64,000 bases of DNA, taken from NCBI GenBank assembly GCA_964019165.1, contig OZ025267.1, positions 3,497,650 through 3,561,649 of the forward strand. The letters are read 5' to 3'. The number at the start of each line of letters is the position of its first letter. The first letter of the stretch is position 1. A program made the translations under genes and the position numbers. The notes beneath the pieces are model-generated. The model was not told where the DNA came from. It searched no databases and saw only the letters and a list, made by a program, of their open reading frames with translations. Positions 19,901 through 31,900 of the stretch are shown here, piece by piece. The DNA is from Mastigias papua (Eukaryota > Cnidaria > Scyphozoa > Rhizostomeae > Mastigiidae).

Positions 19901-22900
19901 CAACGCAGAAGTCATTGCTTTTTGAAGATTCCATCATCCTTCAATACAAATGAATATCATTCCTGATTCGACCTTCCTTCAGTTTATTATTTTTCATACA
20001 AAGTAGGCCTCCCATAACGATTTAGGCAAACGCGCACCAGATCGCACACATCGCGGCGAAATTTCGCACCGAGATGTGCGATGTATGTCGACCGTTTATT
20101 GTCTAAGCGCGAGATCTAGCTGATTTTCAGGAATGAGACGCATGATAAAACGCGCACCTCGTGTCATCGACGTGTGTGCCGAGGCGCGCGTGCGTGATCG
20201 GGCGCGCTAAACGGAGAGACCTGCAAAGAATGCCTTGCTGATCAAATAAGCGCTGTAGTTTTCAAACCATGGAGGAAGCAATAAAACAGAGGATGCTTAA
20301 AGTAGCATAAAAACAAGCAGGTCTCAATAACATCAACAAACATTCATGCTCTTTCCCGGCCATAAAAGTACAAAGCCAAAGAGCAAGGTGTACTGCGGAC
20401 GATTACACTAGCTCCATCTAAATAAAAACACAAAAAATTTATGGTGCAAAAATAAAACAAGAAAGGAGTTACCCGCATCAACTTCCAAGGTGCATGCCAT
20501 TCTGGTTTAGGCATTGTTGGGGCTTTTCTTGGCACAATTCCTTGGGAGAATGGAACTTTGCTTTCACCAGTTGCCACCAATGCCTTTGATGGTGCATTGA
20601 GTCTTTCAGAGCCACCTGATGCTAGTGCTTTGCTCATGATTTCATTCACCCCATGTGAAGCCTTGGATGCGTCAATCCTGCAATCAACGAAGCATCAGTC
20701 AATGAAAATAATGAAATAATGACGTATCTTTGGCTATGAATACACGATTTCAAACTCCCCTGATAGCTGCTTGGTACACTACCACTACAAACAGACAGGT
20801 TCTAAATAATGCTCTCCTGCTAGTATAACTGTCAACATAACCCCCAAACGTATATGTATCAAATCTTCCACCTAGCACTACACCTATTAAGATCACACTA
20901 ATCTCCATTGGAAACTTGCTTCAGAATACTCAAAATAGCAATCGCACAAAGTCAACTTAGTAAAATATGGTACATCGCCAAAAAGTAGAAAACTGAATAG
21001 AGCGGAAGTTGCATACTCTTCTTTTGATGGTGGAAGAGCTTGTGCCAATTTACTAATTGCTAGTGTAGAAGGTTCCGGTCCATTTTCAGCTGTATCTCCA
21101 GAAAGGGTAACACCTCAAATTAACAAAAGAAACATAATCACTTTGCGAATTTGAAACTGAAGCAAGTACAGTTATTAACACACAAGGGTTGAGAAATAAT
21201 TACGAAAATTTAATGATCCTTTCTTAGTTTCAACTCTGTGCTGTTATACCAGGAAAACATATTCTTGCAGTTGCTGACAGTACATGAGCCAGGACATCTT
21301 ATCATGATCAAGTGCCACAGATCCTTTCAAAATTCCAGTATTTTTCATCAACTTTAAGCATCATTTTCAACAGGAATATAAAACAAAACTATATTGTAAT
21401 ATAACAATGAGAAAAGTATACATACCTGGTGCATTTGGATATGGGTGAGGTCCTCTAATATGAAGGGGTGCATTTCCATCTAAGAATGTAGAATTTTTTT
21501 CTAAGAGCAATAGCACTTGGATACATGATAACTATTAGGCCAGTCTCTCTTTCAGGTCAGTCTCTCTTTCAAGCTCTTTTACAGTAGTCCAAGCCATTCT
21601 ATATACTCAAATACACACAGCAATAAATTTGGCAGCTCTTATGAACAGATGCAACTACATGTATTTTTATAAGAAAACTACTCTTTGTCTGAGCCTTGAT
21701 GCTCCTAACTTTTCCTGAAGTTGAGGCTTAGATTTTCTTAACTTTTATTGGAGTAAACAGGCTAAAAGAGGTTATCATTATTTGTTATAAAAGTTGGATC
21801 TTTGCTAACCAAGAATATCAAAGAAAAGTGCCAATCATTGTAAAGGAGCTTGCAAACAATGAGCTAATATCAATTTCAGACATGTAAAAAAAGATGAAAA
21901 TTCGAACCCGAGCCACATGATTTTGTAAACATCTTCTTAAAATGTTGGAATTAGTCCAAATTCAAGGAGAAAAGTTTGGGGGGGGGGGTGTTGGAGATTT
22001 CTAATGAGGCCTAATTCTTTTATGTCATATACAATTGCTCTTTGTCATCCTGTAGTCTTGTATTTCATTGTATCCTACTGCACTGTAAGGCATGGCTCCA
22101 AGATGGCATGGTCCATAAGAAGGCATTATAATGTTTAGATGTATGACATTTAAATCAGTTACTCCCATGGCATTTTTCTATTGACATATCAAGAGTTTTA
22201 GCAGAGAGTCTGATAGAAGCACTGAACTGTATTGATAATATAATCAGAAGTGAAAGTTTAGCTATAAATTGTGGGTTCTTGGTCATTCATTAACAAACAT
22301 TACAGGCGTGATGTACTTACGTTCCCCCAGTATATGATGGATGGCACCACTTCTGAACGACAATAATACATTCAAAAATATCCATATACATTACCTCCAT
22401 GTGTAATGGCCAAAGGACCAGTGACATCATGATGCTTTGCTTGAATATGACTGTTTTTAGCAGCAGCATTTCTTACATGTGAGTATTCATCCCTTATTTT
22501 GCAAGCAACCTTAACTTCTGTGCTACTTGAAAAAACGAAATGACAATCTCAAAATTGTTTGATGAAACTATAAATTATATAATGATAACAGAACTATGCA
22601 GAATGTAATATGCCATGGCATACAATATAGCAAAAACTGATGCATAACAAAATAATGAATATTGAAATATAACAAAAAGGAGAAGCAAGCAAACATAATA
22701 CTATTGAAATGCATCTCAAATTGCATTTGTAACTATACTTGAGTACATAAAAATTTTTTGATAAAAGATTACTCTTGAGTCCAATATAAATGCCCCCCAG
22801 TTTATCATTTTTTTGAAAAATCCACCCAGGACATCCTTACTCCAAACTCCCTGTTTATCATTTTTGTGTCTGTAAGTCGACTGAGTATTAAGTAACATGA

Positions 22901-24228
22901 GAAGATCATGTTTTTAACTTTGTTTATAGTTCAAATGAGTTGTGAAACTCATCCATAGCTACTATCATTAGAGAACTTCCCACCCACCCTAGTTATTCCA
23001 ACCCCCCTCCCACTTATTAGATGTTAAGGACATTTCCAACCTCCTATCTATTTGGGACTTAAGAGTAAGATGCAATAGACCCCATTTAAAAGTAGGGCAT
23101 TTACGCCCAAGATCTTTGGTCAACATCAACAAATATCTAGGTGTGCAGAGTCCAAGATCACCAAATGAGGGATTCAAGTCCACACTTAGTTAGCTAATTG
23201 AACTAAAAACCACAATGCACAGAGCTTACAATGGACCTCAGTATGCTTTACCAGATCTATAAACTCCTTTTTCGACCAGTATGCAGTTCCATAGCTGCCA
23301 TGCATTCCATACAGGTCATACTGAGGAGCATGACATCCATACTCATGGGATTGTTGTTTTCGAAATTCATCTACATGCTGGGAAGTAGTTATGCATGTAT
23401 GCATGATGTTGTGGCATATGTACATGTGTACGTGCAGTATGTACTTTTGCAATAATTGCACCTATGAAAGCCTCCTAACTCATGCTTGCATGCCTCCTAA
23501 CTCATGCTTGAACACATGAGATCTTGTCAAAACTGCCAGACTCCTCAGAGTGACATATACCTCAGTGGACATTCAAAGTTGATCAATGGATATAATTATT
23601 CACAAAGCAATTGCCTTCTAGTAAAATCCTATGGCAACACCTGAGCAAAGCATTATATGTAAGGAGAAGAAAATTTCACAACCTCTTTTCATCTTCCCCC
23701 AAAGGGAGAGTATGGTCTGCAAGGAACATGTCATGTGTTCTTTTGATAGAACGAAACACCAATGTGTGCACAGAGTGCCTTGGGATCTCCTATTATCAAA
23801 GAAAACAGATAACTTTGTATCATAATTAAAAAACTTTCACAACAGAAGCCTAAACCTTGACAGTTCAGTTCCATATATCGGACAAACCGGCCTTGTGGGA
23901 ATCTAGACCTCTTATTTTCTGAGTAGGTAACCTTCTCTTTTGCTTGATTAAACAAAGTTTCACTCCAAATAGAGAAGGAAACTATACACTTCATCTTGAA
24001 ATAATAAAGTAAAACGTAAGCAAAATATCAAAGACAAAGGCCTAGGCTAATTTCATATAAAGTACCATTTTCCAAGAAGAAATCTTCCAATTAAAGCTTC
24101 CTCCTAAGGGATAATACTGCCACATAAATTGTGAAGCAACCAAATTCATTGTAAGGGGAACATAAACTGGCACTTCATTTGCTACATAATCATTAAAACA
24201 GAAAAGAACAAACCTCTGTAGCAGCCAT
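13996..24228 (-). CDS. PLRG1: Pleiotropic regulator 1, spliceosomal WD40 protein
   Basis: PLRG1 (Prp46 in yeast) is a core WD40 subunit of the Prp19/CDC5L complex that activates the spliceosome in the nucleus. Thirteen exons join in consistent phase: 24228-24214, 23789-23683, 22525-22395, 21479-21426, 21095-21017, 20677-20473, 19285-19193, 17466-17317, 17016-16915, 16423-16331, 15643-15525, 14656-14517 and 14189-13996. They give 494 codons; human PLRG1 has about 514. The N-terminus carries the family motif [15 protein letters not shown]. The linker [16 protein letters not shown] leads into the propeller, whose blades include [54 protein letters not shown] and [10 protein letters not shown], and it closes with [11 protein letters not shown] and [11 protein letters not shown]. 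The conserved tail of about 20 residues was not found. The last exon ends at a good GTGAGT donor; reading through it instead gives nine residues and then a stop at 13966-13968. A tRNA-derived SINE and other repeats lie in its introns. Confidence 0.95.
14939..15021 (+). repeat. Inverted repeat with hammerhead-like core in PLRG1 intron
   Basis: A perfect 23-bp inverted repeat (14939-14961 and 14999-15021, CATGTTTTAGACATACTGAA and onward) encloses a 37-nt loop. The loop contains CTGACGA (14975-14981), then a weak stem II, then GAA (14991-14993). CATACT (14969-14974) is exactly complementary to AGTATG (15005-15010), as stem I of a type I hammerhead would be, and AAAA-C-TTTT could form a minimal stem III. 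One extra or changed base follows GAA, and stem II has a mismatch. It is therefore at best a degenerate ribozyme. Confidence 0.4.
17875..18078 (-). mobile_element. tRNA-derived SINE
   Basis: On the minus strand, from about 18078 down to 18007, the sequence resembles a tRNA. It has an A-box-like TGGCGGAGTGG and, about 45 bases on, a B-box-like GGTTCGAGTC: the internal RNA polymerase III promoter layout. The following roughly 130 bp (to about 17875) is unrelated to tRNA and is taken as the SINE body. The acceptor stem does not pair well, so this is not a functional tRNA gene. It lies in the PLRG1 intron between the exons at 19193 and 17466. The exact 3' end and target duplication were not resolved. 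Confidence 0.6.
19487..19554. repeat. Short hairpin repeat
   Basis: A small imperfect palindrome in a PLRG1 intron. The arm beginning GAACAGTTCGAATTCG is mirrored by CGAATTCGAACTGTT, around a centre at AAGATATCT. It may be a tiny fold-back element. Confidence 0.5.
20030..20222. repeat. CpG-dense GC-rich block in a PLRG1 intron
   Basis: About 190 bp packed with CG dinucleotides (repeated GCGCAC, ATCGCACAC, GCGCGCGTGCG) inside otherwise AT-rich intron sequence. The two ends are imperfectly inverted: GCGCACCAGATCGCAC on the left against the complement of GTGATCGGGCGCGC on the right. It could be a mobile hairpin of foreign composition or an intragenic regulatory island. No open frame of interest was found. 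Confidence 0.45.
21656..21897 (-). mobile_element. MITE family 2, truncated copy C
   Basis: In inverted orientation this matches much of the element at 44685-45028. Shared stretches include TAAGAAAAC at the end, TTTTCTTAACTTTTATTGGA, AAAAGAGGTTA and ATGAGCTAATATC. It is missing the other terminus. It lies in the PLRG1 intron between the exons at 21479 and 21095 or just outside it. Confidence 0.65.
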
Positions 24229-24313
24229 CTTCTACAAATCCTCTTCATAGAACCTCGATAACAGCAACACGAGAACGAGTCTCCAGAAGAATGGTGGTTT
24301 TGTTTTGGCGCTC
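24229..24313. promoter_or_regulatory. Shared divergent promoter region of PLRG1 and HIRIP3
   Basis: Only 85 bp lie between the PLRG1 ATG (24228, minus strand) and the HIRIP3 ATG (24314, plus strand). This interval must hold both 5' leaders and probably a bidirectional core promoter, unless the leaders overlap the opposite gene. No TATA box is evident, as is usual for divergent housekeeping pairs. Confidence 0.65.
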
Positions 24314-26876
24314 ATGTCTGCATGCAATCGCAGGAATTCAAATATTAATCTTGCTGTTGACGAAATGGATAGTAGTTCGTCTGATGAAGATTTCTTGTCA
24401 AGTATTAAACGGATCGATAAACCCTCTGGGAAAGACAATTGTGACCAAGGAGAGCCGCTCTCTAGCAATAAATGTGATGAAGAAGAGAGTATAAATGGAA
24501 ATTCTAGCGCTGATGACGAAGGTAGCAATACCGGGGCTTGTGCCGAATCAAGTCACAAAGAAATAGAAAAGGAGAGAGACTTGTCATCTCAATCTGATAA
24601 TGAAGAAAGTGACAACGGGGAACATTATGTACCCGAAAACAAAAAACGAAAAAGGTCTTTAGACAGCAATGATGATCAGGTACCTGATGAAAACAACTCT
24701 TCAAACTCTGAGAGTTCGGATGCAGAATGTACGAAGGAAGAAGAGAAAAAGATAAAAGACAGTAATAAGGTCAGCTTTCGGTGGTAGCAAATAAGTAACT
24801 TCGTCAGTGTAAACTGATTGTTTACAATATTGAAACGGAAAGTCATTTCTCAAATCACGTTTGTTGAGGAGAAGATTATAATAATGCGATCGAGGGGTAC
24901 TGTAGGGATCAGGATTAGCGTTTAAATGGTAGGAATCATCAAGATTTCATCGACTTCTACTACTATCAACATGATATGAACGAAATAGGTCGAATTCCAA
25001 CACTTTGGGATGATTTAAATGCTAATCCTAACCCTTACCCCATACACGCAGCTAGGGGTTGCACACCTCCCTAGTGAATCTGCGTAGCAGCAACCTTACT
25101 CTGCAAAGGAATTCTCACTTTGCACCTAAAAGCAAACTTATAACTTGTTAGAATCAAGCTTATTTTTATCATAGGTAGGCATGGCAAGTAAGGTTGTTCT
25201 AGTCAATGTTGCAATTCGATTAGCTACCAAAGCTCCTACTGTATCAATTTGCCTTGCAACAATTTAGCTGTGGTGTAATTACATGCAATTATAGTTAGGA
25301 TTGATTGTGAAATGGCCAAACACTGACTGAATTGCCCGAAACACCCCCTTAATTTGCATGGAAGACTGTGTAACTACTCTTGTCTTTTGTTTCACTGAGG
25401 TTTCCTTTGCAGCACAAGGGTATTGCTGTGCCCTGTCACTTTGGAGGTATGCAGTCCCTAACTGCAAGTGTATCCTACTTAGCAAGCAAACATGGCAGCC
25501 ATGTGTGTTAGAAATAACTCAATAACTTCTCGACAATTTTAGCTATGTCGTAATCTACTCACTGAATGTTATTGTTTGTTGTCTGTTAGATCTGTTAGAT
25601 TACAGTTTGTTGTCATGATAACTGTTGGATGATGTAGAAATTCTTGGCTCTCTAGGAGTTCAGCTATTGTTTTTCATTGTTTTATCAACATATACTTGGT
25701 TCCATCTGCTGATGGAATCCCATGAGGTATTACTACTGAAAGCATAAGTATTCTCTTTCAGAGACAGAAAAGTAATGAAAGACAGGCTGGTGATAGTGCA
25801 AAGGTTGTCAGGTTGAAGAAATACCTGAAAGTAGCTGGTATAAGAGTACAGAATTACACAAAATTTTTTGAGGGTTGTAAATCAAAAAAAGCGAAAGAGC
25901 AAAAATTGTTGCAACTGCTAGAAAGCAAAGGGCTTAAAGGTAATATTTATCTTTCAAGGCTGTTCTTTTCTTCTCTTATTTGTAAACATTTTATTCATAG
26001 GATTTGCCTGCTAAGAAAAGAAGCAGTATATCCCTCGGGGAATGAAGGATTTAATATTTTCAATGGGGGCTGTCCAATGTCTTGGAACATGCAATACTTT
26101 GCAGATGCCGATTGTTAGGCCATGAACCTTGCATTGTGCTGTCACCATTTTATTTACCAGCTAGTGGCAAACCTCATGAATAACTCTTCTAGAGGTGGTG
26201 CTAGATGTGAAGATGTAATGTTGTACCTTGAGTAAATGCTTATCTATTTATATTGCATTTATCTCTATTTATCTTGCAATTACTCTTGAGTAGGTGGTTT
26301 CCTCATCAACATGTTTGTTCCTGATTGCAGGGAAGCCAACTGTGGAGAAATGCAAGAAACTATGCAAAAAGATAGAAAGAGAGAGGGAAGTTGCGGAGCT
26401 TGACCTGGGTAATATCATTGATGTAAATGGTAAGCATAAGTTGCATGAAATAAAAATCTCCCAATAGTATCTGATGTTCAAAGCACTGATCTATTCATCT
26501 TATGAAGAGAATGACAAAAAGGAGAAAAAGCACTTCATGGATGTGCAATCAAAATTTTGACACACCCAATTATGTTGGTAAGTCATTGATATCAATGTGG
26601 CGATATATTCAACATATCTTTTCATATAGACACTTCATAGCTTGTGTTTCTTTACAAGGAAACAAAAGTGCAAGGATCCGTACAACAAGAAACAGAATGA
26701 AATCACTGGAAACTGAACCTAAAAAAGACAGTGACTCACATAAGAAAGAGCATGGCATTTTTGGAAATCTTCATGGCATTATTGATTCAGAAGAAAGTGA
26801 AAATGAATACAGTAATAAAGAGACTGAACAAAGGAGGAAGAGACCAAAATTAATTGAAAGTGATGAAGAATCATGA
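24314..26876 (+). CDS. HIRIP3: HIRA-interacting protein 3, CHZ-domain histone chaperone
   Basis: Five exons join in phase: 24314-24769, 25762-25939, 26331-26422, 26508-26577 and 26659-26876 (337 aa). The start is the ATG at 24314; the upstream in-frame codon at 24305 is TTG. Residues 1-150 are acidic, Ser-rich and low complexity, with a basic KKRKR cluster. Exons 2-4 carry the conserved region: RLKKYLKVAGIRVQNYTKFF, then SKGLKGKPTVEKCKKLCKKI, EVAELDLGNIID and RRKSTSW. The C-terminus, with LHGIIDSEES and a KRPK cluster, ends in acidic serine runs. In the family, HIRIP3 binds H2A-H2B through its CHZ motif and interacts with HIRA in the nucleus; CK2-type acidic serine sites are common. The exon 3 donor was placed at 26422 (GTAAAT) because the stronger-looking GTAAGC at 26430 gives the wrong phase. 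The gene pairs divergently with PLRG1. Confidence 0.88.
24898..25046. mobile_element. Small inverted-repeat element in HIRIP3 intron 1
   Basis: About 149 bp. The left end GGGATCAGGATTAGCGTTTA is mirrored at the right by the complement of TAAATGCTAATCCTAACCC, with arms of about 26 bp and a few mismatches. It looks like a MITE remnant; the target duplication is not clear. Confidence 0.5.
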
Positions 26877-26889
26877 CAGATGTCTTCAA

Positions 26890-26895
26890 AATAAA
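26890..26895 (+). other. Poly(A) signal of HIRIP3
   Basis: AATAAA begins 14 bases after the HIRIP3 stop codon. This implies a very short 3' UTR if used. Confidence 0.55.
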
Positions 26896-28988
26896 TCCAG
26901 CTACATTTGCCATTTGGTCTTTTATCCTTGGATAAGATAACTCTCAAAGGTCTAAAACTGTTTAGGCAAATTGCTTTTTAATCCATTTTCTAAGACTAGA
27001 TTTTCCTGTTCTTTGCTAAGGCTTCATCCAAACTGTTAACCCCTTGTCTTGGGAAAGGAGCCTGCAGTTAGACACTAGATTATGAGTTTGATAGCTTTCT
27101 CAAGAGGGAAACTAAAACAAGGTATTAGGACATAAGGGAACAAGGTGTATGACACAAAAACACAAGGGAAATTCTACATCCAAATAACATCTTCAGACAA
27201 GAATACCTAGGATGTCACATAAATATGATTTTAAATACTATCTATAAACACAGACAAAGTTTAGGACAACTGTATACATTATTCTGTGCAAACTACAGTA
27301 AACATACAACAAATAGTTCCAAGTCAAGCATACATCTAAGAAGTAAGTTGAAATTGTTCTAACAGCCAACTTTGAATGTTAAAAACTAGCCAAAAAACAT
27401 GGAACATGCACACAAAAATTAAAATTGCTGTAAAACCTTGATTCATGGCAGATCACCAAAATGAAAATGAGCTTAAAACTGGCAAATATACAGGCGACCA
27501 TTTATCACTAGTGGTTAGAGCAGACATTATTTACAAGTACAGAGGAAGGAGGACAAGAGGCTCTTGACAGGGCAAAATGTACAATTAATGGGAAGTTAAC
27601 TGCCACAAAATGATGTTACTGAATATGTGGAACACGGCCGTTAAAGTATTCCTACTTTATTTTTTAGTTGTGAAATTTAAAGTAAGAAGGAACCCTCTAT
27701 AGTTTTATGTGTTAGAATGTCTCTTTAATGACATTTCTGAAAGTGACAATCTTTGCTGTAATATGATTGGCATGGACTGGGATGTACTGCAGTGGGATTA
27801 CCATGTGGTGTATTGGGGTGGATATTTCCACCCCAGTTTTCCCAGAGATTTATTTTCTAATTTTCTTTAATGACATTTCTGAAAGTGACAATCTTTGCTG
27901 TAATATGATTGGCATGGACTGGGATGTACTGCAGTGGGATTACCATGTGGTGTATTGGGGTGGATATTTCCACCCCAGTTTTCCCAGAGGTTTATTTTCT
28001 AATTCTTTGGATGCATTGAAGTAAGTATTTATCCCCATGTCTGAGGATCCTGTAGAAAGTTTAATAGAAATTGGAAAAGATATCTGACTGATGATACTCT
28101 TTATAGGGTATTTTTAAGCTAGTAGCAATAGAAACTTCCCTGTAAAATGACAGCATGAGGACATTTGATAAATTCAAAAGAAATTTTTTCATAAAACAGG
28201 TGCTGTCCAAGCTCTCCAAGCGTCTGCAGGGCGTGACCACTAAAAATTTCTGGGATAGGATCCACCCCATCATATTTTGTTTAGCAGCAACAAACATGTA
28301 CTGTCCTTTTACTAATGCAACAACTCCCACATCCTCTTAAATTAATGAATGAATGTGCAAGTTGAATATGACATTGAAAAGTGATGATAGGTTGCCCTAA
28401 TAAATAACACTATAAACATACTGTGGAATAACACAAAGGTTTGTTTGAGGTACCCTTGACATTATGAGTGGATCACACTGGGTAATACAAAACTGTGGAA
28501 CTAGGATCTAAATCATCTATATGACAAAGCAATCTTGAAAGTCAATAGATGAAGCACCGACTAGAGCTATCCACTCTCAAGTGTAACTACCCATTATTAT
28601 CCATACAAACTCATCAAAGAACTGATTCTTTCCAAAACTAATCTGTGTTCAAAAATTAGATAATTATTATAAGAATGTGTTCTTCTGAAGCTATGTGTAC
28701 TACCATGCATGACATTACCTATGAAACTTTATACAAATACTTGCAGCTGTCCTAAGCAATATATTGCAAACAACAACAAGTGGCAAAGACAAACTGTCAA
28801 TGATTCAAAATGCATGAAAACTGGGTATGATGAAAGCAAAGCTTTACTATTGTATGACACTAAAAACCATAGGTAAAAACCAAAAGTGTACGGCAAGACT
28901 TTAAAATCATTCCACCTTAGAAAACTAAGAGCACATGGGGCAAAAACGATTATCACTTTCTACAAAAGTGACACTGCACAGCAGTTTT
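26896..28988. other. Convergent intergenic region
   Basis: The 2.1 kb between the 3' ends of HIRIP3 (+) and the CRACD-like LIM gene (-). It holds the 142-bp tandem duplication at 27723-28004. No other gene, RNA or transposon end was recognised. Confidence 0.4.
27723..28004. repeat. Recent 142-bp tandem duplication
   Basis: Two almost identical units, starting CTTTAATGACATTTCTG at 27723 and 27865, follow each other directly. The period of 142 is not a multiple of three, so the open frame crossing it is not a repeated protein domain. High identity suggests a recent duplication or an assembly artefact. Confidence 0.9.
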
Positions 28989-31900
28989 CTAGGTTGCTGC
29001 TGTTCTTGCATGTATACCACAGTATAACTTACTGTTAATAACTCGTATAGTACCTACATTGATAGTCCGGGAGCATAATGAACACTTGGCACAATTCTTG
29101 TGTATAACCTGCCCATCAACATCACACCTTTCAAACTGATACGCTGGCTTTGTACAAACAAGGCAGGTACTTGTTGGAGAGGTTACCCTAGATGTGATCG
29201 TATTTCTAGACTTTAAAGTTGTAGATGGTGCTTGGGATGGGCTAGGGTGCTTCAATGATTGGCTCTTGAATGCAGGCTTTGGAATTCTTGATGACAATGT
29301 ACTTGGCTTTTCCTTTACTTCTGGAGATGAGGTCTCATTTCTTGCAATCTAGACAATAATGAGTATGAATTTTAACACATGAGGAAAGATGGATAAAAAA
29401 TGAGAGGAAAACCATAAAAGATCAGAAGTAACATCAAAATTAAACATAAGAGTAAGAAATTTATAATGGGTAAGTCAATATAATTTTAGTACTCTTTTGT
29501 TCCTAGTACATGCGGGACACATTACTTTTTCAGGTTTTCCCGACCCCCTAGATTATTAGGCCCCCTGTTTAGTAGAGTCCAATGAATGAAAACTAGTTTG
29601 GAAGTTTTTCCTTCAGAAAAGAAATATTTTCTTTCACCAAAAGATAGTGTTTCCTTCCTAAAATGAATGTCTTCTGATGTTTGTCAAAAAAAACAATAGA
29701 CAGCTAAAATGTTGCTCGATCTTAGAAATATTTCCAACACCCCCAACTTATTATGATTCCCCTAGTTACTAGGTTTTAGAAATACTTCTAATCCCCTTGT
29801 ATTGAACTTGAGAACATGAGAGTGCAGAGATAGCTATCAATTCAGGATTTGTTTGTTATGGCTTTTCAATGGGTACCTAACACACTATATATGCAAATGG
29901 TGATATATACATCATAACAGACATCAGAGGTGTAACTGACATTGGCTGGTGTTAGAACAAGTCCAAAGGCTCTCAAGCCTTTGAGGCCCCAAGGGTGTCC
30001 TTCAGCGTTAATGTGAAAAGTCATTTAACAAGAAAACACCCCAATTAACAGCATACCTACTGCTCCTTCCCCCCTTAATGATAAAAGTTCTACTTCCTTA
30101 GCTTGTCCAGACTTGAGGAGATATTCTAAGCATGAAGGGGCCCCAAAGCAAAATAACAAAAATATCATCAAGTGCCCCAAGCCACTTTACTACACCACTG
30201 ACAAACACACTGATCAGCAGAATATGCATGAATGCAGACATGAAGCTTCAGAGTCAATGCTCTGGAAAATGACAAATAACAATAAGATGATTTCCACAAG
30301 GAGCTAACCTTTGCAGCCATCTCTTGGATATCCTCCATTGTTTCTTCAAGTGATACATCATCTTCAGGTGCATTCTTCTGATGCTTTGCTTTAGCAATGA
30401 CAACCCAATCTGGCACTTTACTGTTTTCCAACGTGGTTTCTTCATTCTCTACCATTTTATCTTCTGCATGCTTAAAGCTGCCATCAATACTGGTGGATTT
30501 GATGAGTGGAGCTTGCACAGGTTTCTGCACAGCATTCATAGATTTACTTCGCTGAAACTGGTTAGGTTGCATATCATTGCTCCTCATGTCATCAAGTTCA
30601 TTCAAGTCAAAGCTCCAATTTGCCTTAGAGGTTTTATGCAGGGCACTTTCTCTAGCATCAACATCCACACTTTCCTTACCTTTGCTAGGCTCTACTACCT
30701 GCTCAGTACTGATTAGCTCACTTCTGGCATCAACAGCATTAACTGCACATTTCTCCTCATTGTCCATCAGTGATGAAGATTCACTCACTGCATTCAAATC
30801 TGACCCATTGACCATCACATTTTCCTCTTTTCTCACAAAACTGTTTGTCTTTGGAGATTTTTCAGTTTTGCCCTCTATCAAATCTAATATATCTTGGCCT
30901 ATATTCTTTTCAATTACACCTTCCATTACATTGTCTTTAGCTTCAGAGGTCTGCAAACTAAACTTATCCAATCCTGTTTTAAAGTCATCAGTTCCTTCCT
31001 CCTTTTCTAAAGTTTCTACATTCTTGTCTTGGCCATTAGTATTCAGGACTGATTCATTTGTCAATGAATCCTTTTGTTCATCCATATCAGTAATGTGTTC
31101 CCATGAACCAAAATCTCTGGTAGTTTCTGGTGAAGAAAGTTTACTGGACTTGCTTTCAGGATTCTCATCTGTTGAATTTAGGGTAGCAGCATTGGTAATA
31201 GGCTCAGGTTTCAGTTGCTCTTTCTTAACTGGTAGTGATGGTTTCTTTGCAATAATTTTTGGTTTCTCTGTTGTAGGTGGATTCCTTGGCATGGAGGGCA
31301 AGACTTTCTTGACTTCTTCAGTTGTATCTCCAACAACTTTTCTTGTGTTCTTATTTACAGTAGTTTCTACAACCACTGATTCCACTTTCTTCAGTACAGT
31401 TTTAGATGCTTCTACTGGCACACTTGCATCACTTTTTGAATTAAACTTGGTGGGTTTTCTTCTTCCCTTTGGAGCAAGACGAATTCGGTCCTGGGCAACG
31501 CTCTGCTGGCTTAATTCAGAAGTATTTGCTTGAAGGCTGTCAAAGTCTCCTAGAGGTACAGATGCATCTGAAATATGAAGATAATAAAAAATTTGATAAC
31601 TGTGTGGTGCAACTGATAACTTAAATTCTCAAGTCGGCAAGCTCAGACATCTATTCAGTTCTAGGAACATCAAATATAATACAAATGGATGGATCTTGCT
31701 TGGTCAGGCAACAAATGGATATTTCCTCATGCCAACTGACTTCTAGCAAAACAGGAACATGAATAAACTCTTCACCACAAAGAAGCAATGGGATGAAAAA
31801 GGATTGCACAAAAGCAGCACACTGTACTGCAATATGTGGCAATGCCTTGAGAGAAGAGAATGCTGAGCATGAGACTACAAGTGAATGAGCTGCATGACAT

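Noticed and set aside
22320..22360. Possible extra PLRG1 exon with AG and GTAAGT borders
   Set aside because: The neighbouring exons at 22395 and 21479 join directly in phase and give the family-like HPYPNAP segment; including this piece would put the next exon out of the family frame.
26430..26435. Alternative HIRIP3 exon 3 donor GTAAGC
   Set aside because: A stronger-looking site, but it gives a phase that breaks the reading frame into the next exon; the GTAAAT donor at 26423 keeps it.
30577..31533. 318-codon plus-strand frame
   Set aside because: It is antisense to the long disordered exon of the CRACD-like gene; Ser/Glu-rich coding sequence commonly leaves the reverse frame open.
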